From Euzebyales bacterium (GTDB lineage Bacteria; Actinomycetota; Nitriliruptoria; Euzebyales; JAHELV01): a DNA stretch of 42,533 nt. How positions within the stretch are numbered: the stretch's first letter is position 1; every line of letters starts with the position of its first letter. The notes beneath the pieces are model-generated. The model did no database searches and had not been told where the DNA came from. It saw nothing but the letters and a program-made list of their open reading frames with translations. The stretch covers positions 1 through 42,533 of the forward strand of contig DATHVN010000010.1 in the NCBI GenBank assembly GCA_035461305.1, given 5' to 3'. A program made the translations under genes and the position numbers. Shown here piece after piece: positions 35,150 through 42,533 of this stretch.

Positions 35150-37672
35150 ATGGTCCGTCGTGTTATTGTGCTGTCCGTTGTTGCACTCCTCGCCGGGCTG
35201 CTGCCCGCGGCCGCCGGCGCGCAAGCGGGACCTGCACCACTGCCGATCCCGGAGCCCGAGGTCAACGAGGGCCTGCCACCGGGGCTCATCCAGTACTCCG
35301 ACATCGCGGCGCGGCTCAACGAGATCGCCGCCGCCAGCGACCGGGTGTCGGTCGAGGTGCTCGGACAGTCGGCCGGAGGGCGGGACCTGTACCTGGCCAC
35401 CGTCGCCGACCCGACGACCGACATTGGCCGCACCAAGGCGCTGCGGCGCATGATGCTCAAGGATCCGGCGCAGGCGCAGAAGCTCGCGTCGCGCTTCCGC
35501 GAGTTCCGCGTGCCGGTGTTCCTGAACTGCTCCATCCACGGCAACGAGTACGAGGGCGTCGACGCCTGCATCGCCACGATCGAGCGGCTCGCGTTCGGCG
35601 ACGACGCGCAGACCCGGGCCGTGCTCGACAACGTGATCCTACTGCTCAACGTCGTGCAGAACCCCGACGGGCGCGTGCTGAACACCCGCCAGAACGCCAA
35701 CGGCTTCGACCTCAACCGCGACTTCATCACCAACTCCCAGCCGGAGACCGCCCTGGTGCGCGACCTGATGGTCGAGTGGAACCCCATGGTCACCCTCGAC
35801 CTGCACGGCTACGTCAACCCGATGCTGATCGAGCCGACGACCCCGCCCCACAACCCGAACTACGAGTACGACCTGTACATCGAGAGCGCTCTCGGGCAGG
35901 CGCTGGCGATGGAGGACGGTGTCCTCGGCTCCTACGCGCAGTTGCGCGACGATCCTGAGTTCGCCGATGACTACCAGCAGTTCATCGCGCCGTTCCTGGC
36001 CAGCGAGGAGAGCGTCATCATCCCGTTCCGCGACTGGGAGGTCGGCGACTGGGACGACTGGCCGCCGATCTTCGCGCCGATGTACGCGATGTACCACGGG
36101 TCGTACGGCCACACACTCGAGGCGCCGCTGACCCCACGGCCGGAGTCACTGTCGCCGGAGGCGAAGGCCGCACGCGCGCGGGTCAACACGGAGGCACACA
36201 TCGCCGCGACGAGCTCGATGCTCGACTACGTGGTCGACAACAAGCTCAAGATGGTGACCGACCAACTCGAGGTGTTCCGGCGTGGTGTCGACGGCATCGA
36301 CCCGGTGCCGGTCGAGCCCGGGTTCGTCCCCGGGTACGGCCCCGAGGACAACAGGCCCGAGCACGCCGGCTACCCCGAGGCGTACGTCATCCCCGTCGGC
36401 GACGATCAGGCCAGTGCCCTGGCGGCCGAACGGCTGGTCGACTTCCTGATTGCCCACGGTGTCGAGGTCGAGTCGGCGAAGAAGGCGTTCGACGCTGGAG
36501 GCAGGCGCTGGCCGGCCGGTTCCTACATCGTGTCGATGCGCCAGCCGCGACGCGGGTTGGCCAACACGATGCTCGAGCTGGGCTATGACATCAGCGAGCT
36601 GACTCCACAGATGTACGACATCTCCGGGTGGAGCCACGCTGAGCTGTGGGGTGCGACGGTCATCACGGTGCCGAAGGGCACGGATCTCTCAGTGCGGACC
36701 GGGACGGTGGATGACGCGACGGTGACCGGCGGCGTGGCCGCCGGCCATGCGGCGGCGTACACGTTCGAGCTCGACTCCGAGACCGCGATCGCCGCAGCCA
36801 ACGAGATGCTGGCGGCAGGCGTGGCCCTTCGGCTCGGCGATGACGGGACCGTCGTCGTGCCGGCCGACGCCCGCACGCTGCTCGGCGACTTCGCGGCGCG
36901 GGGCATCACCTTCACCGCATTGGCGTCGGCCCCGGAGGATGCCGAGCTGCTGGAGACGGTTCAGGTGGCTGCCGCCGTCAACAGCGACGAGGCGCATGTG
37001 CTCGGTCTGCTCGGCTTCGAGGCCGATGCAGTCAACGCCGACAGCCTCAACGACGGCTCAGTCAAGCTGGCGGACTACGACGTGCTGATGGTGTCGTCTG
37101 ACTTCAGGTACCGCGACCTGAGCGCGGACGCGGCGGCGGCGTTCCAGGACTGGCTCGCCGGGGGCGGTGGCGTCATCGGCATCTCGTCCACCGGCGCGGC
37201 CCTGAACGCCGGCGCAGGCCTGCTCGACGCCGGCTTCCAGCCGGGCCCGGCGTGTGCGGTGGCGAACGGCGTTGTCGCCGTCGACAACGGCGCGGATTCG
37301 CCGATCGTCGCGGGCTTCTCCGCCGAGGACACGTCGTTCGTCTACGATCCTCTGTGGTTCACCGACCTCGGCGACGGCGTCCGTGTGGACCAGCGGTTCG
37401 ACACCGAAGACGTGTTGCTGGCCGGCCACTGGCTCGGTGACTTCGAGCAGTGGATCGATGACAACACGCCGGGAGGCAACTGTGGCCCGAGCTCGCGTGA
37501 GAACAGCAGCCAGACGGACGCGGCCGGCCAGCCAGCGGTCATCAGCGGGACCGACGAGACTGGCGCACGCGTCGTGCTGTTCGGTACCCAGCCGATGTTC
37601 CGCGACCACCCCAAGAAGCTGTACCAGCAGGTAGCGCAGGCCCTGTACTGGATCTCCGCCGACCAGCCGTGA
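35150..37672 (+). CDS. Secreted M14 zinc carboxypeptidase with C-terminal extension
   Basis: An 840-residue secreted peptidase. A signal peptide (MVRRVIVLSVVALLAGLLPA) precedes the M14 domain (about 45-360): zinc ligands His130 and Glu133 in SIHGNEYEG and His219 in DLHGYVNP, the substrate motif FDLNRDF, and the catalytic Glu324 in GHTLEAPL. The C-terminal 450 residues hold a module with glutamine-amidotransferase-like features (LADYDVLMVSSDF, FQDWLAGGGGVIGISSTG), as in other large bacterial M14 proteins, and ALFGTQPMFR-like VVLFGTQPMFRDHPKKLYQQ at the end. It removes C-terminal residues from peptides outside the cell, possibly peptidoglycan-derived. ATG 35150 has CGGGGG upstream; ATG 35111 overlaps the -10 box. 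Confidence 0.88.
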   Translation: MVRRVIVLSVVALLAGLLPAAAGAQAGPAPLPIPEPEVNEGLPPGLIQYSDIAARLNEIAAASDRVSVEVLGQSAGGRDLYLATVADPTTDIGRTKALRRMMLKDPAQAQKLASRFREFRVPVFLNCSIHGNEYEGVDACIATIERLAFGDDAQTRAVLDNVILLLNVVQNPDGRVLNTRQNANGFDLNRDFITNSQPETALVRDLMVEWNPMVTLDLHGYVNPMLIEPTTPPHNPNYEYDLYIESALGQALAMEDGVLGSYAQLRDDPEFADDYQQFIAPFLASEESVIIPFRDWEVGDWDDWPPIFAPMYAMYHGSYGHTLEAPLTPRPESLSPEAKAARARVNTEAHIAATSSMLDYVVDNKLKMVTDQLEVFRRGVDGIDPVPVEPGFVPGYGPEDNRPEHAGYPEAYVIPVGDDQASALAAERLVDFLIAHGVEVESAKKAFDAGGRRWPAGSYIVSMRQPRRGLANTMLELGYDISELTPQMYDISGWSHAELWGATVITVPKGTDLSVRTGTVDDATVTGGVAAGHAAAYTFELDSETAIAAANEMLAAGVALRLGDDGTVVVPADARTLLGDFAARGITFTALASAPEDAELLETVQVAAAVNSDEAHVLGLLGFEADAVNADSLNDGSVKLADYDVLMVSSDFRYRDLSADAAAAFQDWLAGGGGVIGISSTGAALNAGAGLLDAGFQPGPACAVANGVVAVDNGADSPIVAGFSAEDTSFVYDPLWFTDLGDGVRVDQRFDTEDVLLAGHWLGDFEQWIDDNTPGGNCGPSSRENSSQTDAAGQPAVISGTDETGARVVLFGTQPMFRDHPKKLYQQVAQALYWISADQP

Positions 37673-37683
37673 GCCGGGCGCGC

Positions 37684-37705
37684 ACTGACCGGCGCTCCGG
37701 TCAGT
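37684..37705. terminator. Bidirectional hairpin terminator
   Basis: ACTGACCGG (37684-37692) pairs perfectly with CCGGTCAGT (37697-37705) around a CGCT loop; flanking GCGC on each side adds pairs past a 1-base bulge. It lies between convergent genes and contains the stop codon of the minus-strand one. Confidence 0.75.
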
Positions 37706-39080
37706 TGCGCAGGCTCTGGACGGGCGCCGGGATGCGGCCGCCGAAGCGCACGAACTGATCGGACCCGGCGACACCCCGGACGGGCAGCACGACGCTCTCG
37801 CCGAACAACCCACCGAAGCTGACGTGCTGGCCCGCGGCCTTGCCGGGCACCGGGATCAGGCGTGTAGCCGTCGTCTTGTTGTTGCTCACGCCGATGGCCA
37901 TCTCGTCGGCGATGATCCCGGCGATCGCCTCACCGGGAGTGTCCCCGGGGATCGCGATCATGTCCAGTCCGACGCTGCAGACGCTGGTCATCGCCTCGAG
38001 CTTGTCCAGCGTCAGGCTGCCGTCGGCTGCCGCCTTGGCCAGCGTCGCGTCCTCCATGACCGGAATGAACGCGCCGGACAGGCCGCCGATGCTGCTGCTC
38101 GCGAAGGCGCCGCCCTTCTTCACCGCGTCGTTGAGCAGGGCGATCGCCGCGGTCGACCCCGGCGCGCCGATCTCGACGACACCCATGGTCTGGAGGATCT
38201 CGCCGATCGAGTCCCCGACCTTGGGGGTCGGTGCCAGCGACAGGTCGACGATGCCGAAGGCCACACCGAGCCGGTCGGCGAGCTCGCGACCGATCAGCTC
38301 GCCGACCCGCGTGACCCGGAACGCCGTGATCCTGATCTCCTCGGCGACGTCCGCCAGTGTCAGCGCCTCCGGCCCGACCTCGTCGATCAGCCGCTGCAGC
38401 GCTCGCGTGACGACACCGGGGCCGGAGACGCCGATGTTGATGACCGCGTCCGCCTCCCCCTGACCGTGGACCGCACCGGCCATGAACGGGTTGTCGTCGG
38501 GCATGTTGGCGAACACCACGAGCTTGGCGCACGCGAAGCCATGGGCGGCGGCGGCGGCCTCGGCGATGTTGCGGATCGTCCGCCCGACCTGCAGCACGGC
38601 GTCCATGTTGATGCCGGCCTTCGTGCTCGCCACGTTCAGGCTCGCGCAGACCCGCCGGGTCGACGACAGCGCCTCGGGCAGGCTGTCGACCAGCGCCCGG
38701 GCTGTGGGCGTCGAGTGCTTGTGAACCAGCGCGCTGTAGCCACCGATCAGGTCGACGCCCACCTCGCCCGCCGCCCGGTCGAGCGTCGCGGCGACGCGCA
38801 CGAGATCGTCGGGGCCATGGCCAGCAGCGACGGATGCGATCGGCGACACGGCGATGCGCCGGTTCACGACAGGGATGCCGAAGGTGCGCTCGATCTCCGC
38901 GGTCGCGCGGACCAGCCCACCAGCGTGCCGGACGATCTTGGCGTGAACCTTCTCCTGCAGGTGCCGGGCCACCGGGCTGGAGCAGTCCTGCAGGTCGAGG
39001 CCGAGCGTGACCGTTCGCACGTCCAGGTGCTCCTCCTGGAACATCCGGACCGTGTCGAAGATCGGGTCGGTTCGGATCAT
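37701..39080 (-). CDS. UPF0210 / PFL-like family protein
   Basis: A 459-residue protein of the UPF0210 (DUF711) family, structurally a pyruvate formate-lyase-like barrel without a known reaction. Conserved parts: DVRTVTLGLDLQDC, the IASVAAGHGPDDLV region, GYSALVHKH, FANMPDDNPFMAGAVHG, INIGVSGPGVV, ASSSIGGLSGAFIPVMEDA and CSVGLDMIAIPGDT. Families of this type are paired with a small ACT-domain gene, as here; the start ATG 39080 overlaps the ACT stop (TGATG). The pairing suggests allosteric control by an amino acid (inference). Confidence 0.92.
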   Translation of the reverse strand: MIRTDPIFDTVRMFQEEHLDVRTVTLGLDLQDCSSPVARHLQEKVHAKIVRHAGGLVRATAEIERTFGIPVVNRRIAVSPIASVAAGHGPDDLVRVAATLDRAAGEVGVDLIGGYSALVHKHSTPTARALVDSLPEALSSTRRVCASLNVASTKAGINMDAVLQVGRTIRNIAEAAAAAHGFACAKLVVFANMPDDNPFMAGAVHGQGEADAVINIGVSGPGVVTRALQRLIDEVGPEALTLADVAEEIRITAFRVTRVGELIGRELADRLGVAFGIVDLSLAPTPKVGDSIGEILQTMGVVEIGAPGSTAAIALLNDAVKKGGAFASSSIGGLSGAFIPVMEDATLAKAAADGSLTLDKLEAMTSVCSVGLDMIAIPGDTPGEAIAGIIADEMAIGVSNNKTTATRLIPVPGKAAGQHVSFGGLFGESVVLPVRGVAGSDQFVRFGGRIPAPVQSLRN

Positions 39081-39679
39081 CAGCTGGACCTGTCGTTCGG
39101 CGTCACGTCCGGACCCGCGTCTGCACGCGGCGGAACGCGATTCGTTGGTCGCCACGAACAAGCGGTGGTGCTGCACCCGCACGGCAGGTCCGCGTGGGCG
39201 GTCGCGTGCCGCAGGTCGATCTGCAGCTGATCGAGCGCGACGTCGGCCGGCAGGTCGACCTCGGCCACCATCGTCACCTGATCGCCGAGCAGCTGGCTGT
39301 TGAAGTCGGTGAAGTTCCCGCCGCGCGCGGCGACGATGGCGGTGACGGTGTGCACCAGCCCAGGGGCCGCTCCCCCGGTCGCCGTCAGCACGTAGCGGTC
39401 GCCCACCACGTCGGTGGCCGCGCCCGCGTGGTGCGCCACGATCGTCACCGACGCCTCCAGGCCGATCTGGGCCTGCACCTCGTCGCGGAGCACGTCGGCC
39501 TCGACGATCGCCGGCACATCGACGCTGATCAGCACGGTGAACCAGTCGTGCACGACGGTCTGGCTCAGAGCGAGCAGGCCGACGTCGAGCTCGTCGAGCA
39601 GGGCGGTGATGCCGGCGATGATCCCGGTCTGGTCCGGGGTCAGAGCCGTCAACAAGTGGGAAGGGCGGGGAGTCGTCAT
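39080..39679 (-). CDS. Double ACT-domain protein, possibly frameshifted at its C-terminus
   Basis: A 199-residue protein with two ACT domains: about 8-80 (LLTALTPDQTGIIAGITALL, then WFTVLISVD) and about 92-165 (RYVLTATGGAAPGLVHTVTA, GGNFTDFNSQLLGDQVTMVA). ACT domains bind amino acids or ligands. The partner usually linked to UPF0210 has a single ACT domain of about 90 residues, so this one is longer. The last ~40 residues (from CGCSTTACSW) look random; the +1 frame at about 39130-39188 reads VRVQHHRLFVATN, a more plausible ending. GAGG precedes the ATG 39679 by 5 bases. It overlaps the UPF0210 start. Confidence 0.75.
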   Translation of the reverse strand: MTTPRPSHLLTALTPDQTGIIAGITALLDELDVGLLALSQTVVHDWFTVLISVDVPAIVEADVLRDEVQAQIGLEASVTIVAHHAGAATDVVGDRYVLTATGGAAPGLVHTVTAIVAARGGNFTDFNSQLLGDQVTMVAEVDLPADVALDQLQIDLRHATAHADLPCGCSTTACSWRPTNRVPPRADAGPDVTPNDRSS

Positions 39680-39755
39680 CGAGACCTCGGACGAAGGGGT
39701 CCGGCGTCGGCGCCCTGCGATGCTAGCGGCGCTCCCCCGCGCAGGGCGGCGGGAG

Positions 39756-39761
39756 TAGCGT
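39756..39761 (+). promoter_or_regulatory. -10 element of a leaderless-type promoter (FtsX-like gene)
   Basis: TAGCGT lies 6 bases before GTG 39768, which has no ribosome site. The downstream gene is decayed, so this promoter may be a relic. Confidence 0.4.
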
Positions 39762-39767
39762 ACGGCC

Positions 39768-41226
39768 GTGGCCATCGACGTCGCCGCGGCGGCGCCCCTG
39801 CGTGCCGACACCACCTCGGTGTCTCGTACAGCCGGCGATCTAGGGGTTGTGGCCGTCGACGCGCACCGCGCGGACGTGCTGGCGATCGACGCCGCGCTCG
39901 CGGCGGAGGTGGCCGCGCTCGCTGCCGACCGCCCCGCGTTGTCAGCCGTCGACATGGACGATCGCCAGGTCCTGACGCTGACGGCCACGATCCGTGGCCG
40001 CAGCGCTCCGCGACGGGACGCGGAGCCCGAACTGGTCGTGCTCGTACGCGACGGCCACGGACTCGTCCACCCGCTCGACGGCGGCGTCGTCCCCATCGAC
40101 GGCCGTCCGCACGACATGTCGGTCGGCCTGGGTGGCATCGCGCGACCGGTCGCCCTTGCCGGCATCGACCTCGTCGTGCCGCCTGACCTCACCGCCGCAG
40201 CGCGCACCTACGACATCGACCTCGCCTACGCGGCGGCGGGTCGGTCACCGGAGGTCGCCTGGCGTGCCGTACCCGACGCCATCCGCGGCGGTGGGACCGC
40301 GGCGACGACCGACGTGTCCACCGACGGCTCGCGGCTGACGTTCCGCGCCGAGCTGCCGCCGGGTGTGGTCTTCGACGACGTCGTGCTGCACCTGCGGCCG
40401 GGTGCGCCGACTGATCCCGGGCCCGTCCCGGTGCTCGTCGACGCGTCTCGCCTCAACGCTCGCGGTCGCCGACGGAGATCGCTTCGCCCTGCGCGTCGCC
40501 AACGTCGCGGTCGACGCCAGAGTCGCCGGGGTCGCGCCCGCGCTGCCCGGCCTGCCCGAGGGATCCGACGCCGGCGGGGCGCTGATCGACCTGGGCACGC
40601 TTGCGGCGCTGTCATTCGACCAGGTGCAGCGCGCGGTGGTGCCCACAGCGTGGCTGCTCGATGTGGACGGCGACACGGCCGGCGTGGCGCGACGACTGCG
40701 TGCGCCACCGCTGACCAGCGCACGCGTGCTCGAGCGGACCGAGGTCGCCGCCCGTCAGCGCACCGACCCCGTCGCAACTGGGGGTCACGGGGTCGCTGCT
40801 GCTCGGGTTCGGCGCGGCCACGCTGCTCGCTGCCGTGGGCTTCCGTGGCTGCGGCGATCGCCTCGATCCGTGAGCGCGCCTCGATCCGTGAGCGCGTGAC
40901 CGAGTTCTCGCTGCTGCGTGCGATCGGCCTGTCGGGTCGTCAGCTGGCGTCGTGGCTGACGGTCGAGCAGGGTGTCGTGCTCATGGGAGCGTTGGTCGGG
41001 GGCGTGCTGCTCGGTGGTGCGATGGCCTGGCTGATCCTGCCGTACACCGCGCTCGACGCGGACGGCACGCGTGCGCCTCCAGGCGTCGGCATCCAACTGG
41101 ATCCGCTGGGTCGCCGGTCTGGTGGCGGTCGTCGTCGTGACCATCGCCGTGGTCGTGCTCGTGCTCGTGCGACCGCTGCGGCGGCTGCGGCTGGGTGAGG
41201 TCCTGCGGACAGGGGACGGCCGGTGA
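39768..41226 (+). pseudogene. FtsX-like ABC permease, N-truncated and multiply frameshifted
   Basis: The reading must change frame at about 40460, 40775, 40840 and 41080 to give a sensible protein. Fragments: LGVVAVDAHRADVLAIDAAL (periplasmic region), ALSFDQVQRAVVPTAWLLDV, LGVTGSLLLGFGAATLLAAV (membrane helix), RVTEFSLLRAIGLSGRQLAS (the FtsX cytoplasmic motif), MGALVGGVLLGGAMAWLILP and VVVTIAVVVLVLVRPLRRLR. An 18-bp tandem duplication (40860-40877, 40878-40895; ASIRERASIRER) lies inside. The N-terminal FtsX half typical of these 800-1000 residue permeases is absent. The gene ends in GTGA with the next one. Such permeases work with an ATPase in lipid or peptide export or mechanical signalling. 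Confidence 0.75.
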
Positions 41227-42512
41227 TCGCGGTGGTGGCGCGCCGCGCCCGTGCGGACGCTCCCCTGGTACTCGTCACCGCGGCCGTGCTGATCGTCACG
41301 TCGGTCGTGGTCGCCGAGACGCGCAACTGGTGGCCGCCGACGGCACCCTCCTGCTCGTCGCTGTGCCGACCCTCCTCGCCGGCGCGGCCGGCATCCTGCT
41401 CATGCGACTGCTGCCGGTCACCGCGCGTGGGCTGCTGGCGATCGGCGGTACCGAGTGGTCGACGCCCGTGGTCACGGGGCTGCGGCGGATCGTGCGCCGT
41501 CCGACACCGGCGACCCTGCCCGTGCTTGCGGTCACGGTGGCTGCCGCGACTGTCGTGCTGACGACGGCCACGGTGCAGACGGTGCAGCGCACGCTCGACA
41601 CCGCGGCGTGGTTCGAGATCGTGCGCCGGCCGTGGTCGACGCCGTCGAGCGGTGCGCGGTGCGTCGCCGGCGCTCGTCCGCCGGCGCGTGTCGGTTGCGG
41701 TTGAGGACCGGACCACGGTGCTGGCCGTCGATCCGGCCACCTACGCCGACCTGCTGGCCGGTACGCCGATCGCGAGCGACCTCGGGCCGTTGGGGGCAGG
41801 CGGGCCACAGCTGCCGGCGATCACCTCGCCGACGTTCGGCGCGGTCGGCACCGTGCTGGATGTCAACCTGCCCGGCGTCGCCGTCGTGCCCGTCGAGGTG
41901 CGGGCGATCCGCGACCGGTTCCCCGGAATGTCGCAGGAGACACCGTTCATCGTGGTGCCTGCGTGCCCTGGCGGACGTCGTGCCGCGCGACCCCGTCGCG
42001 AACCGCTGGTACGCCGCCGACCGACCGCTCCCCGCAGGGGCGCGGACGCAGGCCGCGACGGCAGCCGCGCTGGGAGCTGCACCCCTGCCGGCGACCGGGC
42101 TCGCGGTCCTGCGCACCGGCGTCGCGCTGGCCGCGGGACTGGGACTCGCCGCCGCCGCGATCGGGCTGGTGCTGGCGGCCCGGGAGCGGCGGCGTGACCT
42201 CACGTTCCTGCGTGCGCTGGGCCTCGACCGCCGGCAGGCGGTCGGGCTGACACTCGTCGAGGCGCCGCCACGCTGGTGGCCGCCGTCCTGACCGGTGTCG
42301 TGGTCGGCGTGGGCCTCGTCGTGACGTTCGCCCGCAGCCTCCACCTCGACGCGCTGACTGGTGGCGTGCCCGCAACGGTGCGAGCCGACGGCACCCTCGC
42401 CGGCACCGCTGCGCTCGTCCTCCTGGTACCGATTGCCGGCCACGATGATCGCGGGCTGGCGCAGCCTCGACCACGACGTGGCGTCCGCCCTGAGGACGGA
42501 GCAACCATGTGA
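41223..42512 (+). pseudogene. Second FtsX-like permease piece, frameshifted
   Basis: It starts GTG 41223 overlapping the previous stop (MIAVVARRARADAPLVLVTA, a membrane helix) and then shifts frame at about 41325, 41650, 41960 and 42270. Readable parts are LLLVAVPTLLAGAAGILLMR, VLAVDPATYADLLAGTPIAS, PFIVVP, then TGVALAAGLGLAAAAIGLVL, RRRDLTFLRALGLDRRQAVG (FtsX motif) and VAAVLTGVVVGVGLVVTFAR. It is probably the continuation of the same two-domain permease, split by decay. It ends REDGATM-stop and overlaps a possible next gene. It cannot make a full permease as read. Confidence 0.75.
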
Positions 42513-42533
42513 CGGTGCAGACCGCTGGCGCGG
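42509..42533 (+). CDS. Possible start of next gene (partial)
   Basis: GTG 42509 overlaps the permease stop (ATGTGA), with GGAG about 8 bases upstream, and reads VTVQTAGA before the window ends. In such loci an ABC ATPase gene often follows, but eight codons cannot show this. Confidence 0.3.

Overview
The window is high-GC DNA with many GTG and some TTG starts, short leaders or apparently leaderless genes, and an actinobacterial gene set: a DUF664/DinB protein, DrrAB-type exporter, stand-alone LigD polymerase domain, split B1/B2 lasso peptide enzymes and WYL, IclR and TetR regulators. I infer a chromosomal segment of an actinomycete, possibly a deep-branching lineage; no rRNA or other taxonomic marker is present, so placement is tentative. 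No phage, insertion sequence, CRISPR array, tRNA or rRNA was recognised.

Region by region. 1-5100: a BKACE (DUF849) gene cut by the left edge diverges from an IclR regulator across a clear operator, followed by a wrecked SLH/M15 cell-wall gene, an acyl-CoA synthetase and a coupled esterase. 5100-8240: an intergenic repeat array, an aldo/keto reductase broken by a one-base frameshift, and a Tat-type flavin amine oxidase. 8240-11360: YceI and TetR genes diverging across two matching palindromes, a GNAT gene with an early stop codon, and a gutted P-type ATPase. 11470-15070: a two-subunit biotin-dependent acyl-CoA carboxylase of methylcrotonyl-CoA type. 15260-16850: a secreted vanadium-haloperoxidase-like protein. 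17096-21711: a complete lasso peptide operon on the minus strand, in order precursor (36 codons), cyclase C, RRE protein B1, protease B2, ABC exporter D. 22180-25950: DinB, a DrrAB-type exporter, acylphosphatase and LigD-like polymerase. 25960-32600: purB, a lytic transglycosylase with a Pro-rich tail, purD, purA and a WYL regulator. 32600-37700: alpha/beta hydrolase, PEGA/beta-propeller protein and secreted M14 carboxypeptidase. 37700-39680: a UPF0210 (PFL-like) gene with a double-ACT partner. 39768-42533: two decayed FtsX-like permease genes and the first codons of another gene.

The most notable system is the lasso peptide cluster. Its precursor gene is too short for ordinary gene finding, but its leader matches the Y-x2-P-x-L-x3-G-x5-T recognition pattern exactly and predicts the core LGGSGPRDTLVRHQAL, with Leu1 and Asp8 closing an 8-residue ring. 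A strong hairpin separates the precursor from the enzymes. A second theme is patchy gene decay: at least five loci carry frameshifts, stops or internal deletions while long neighbours are fully open.
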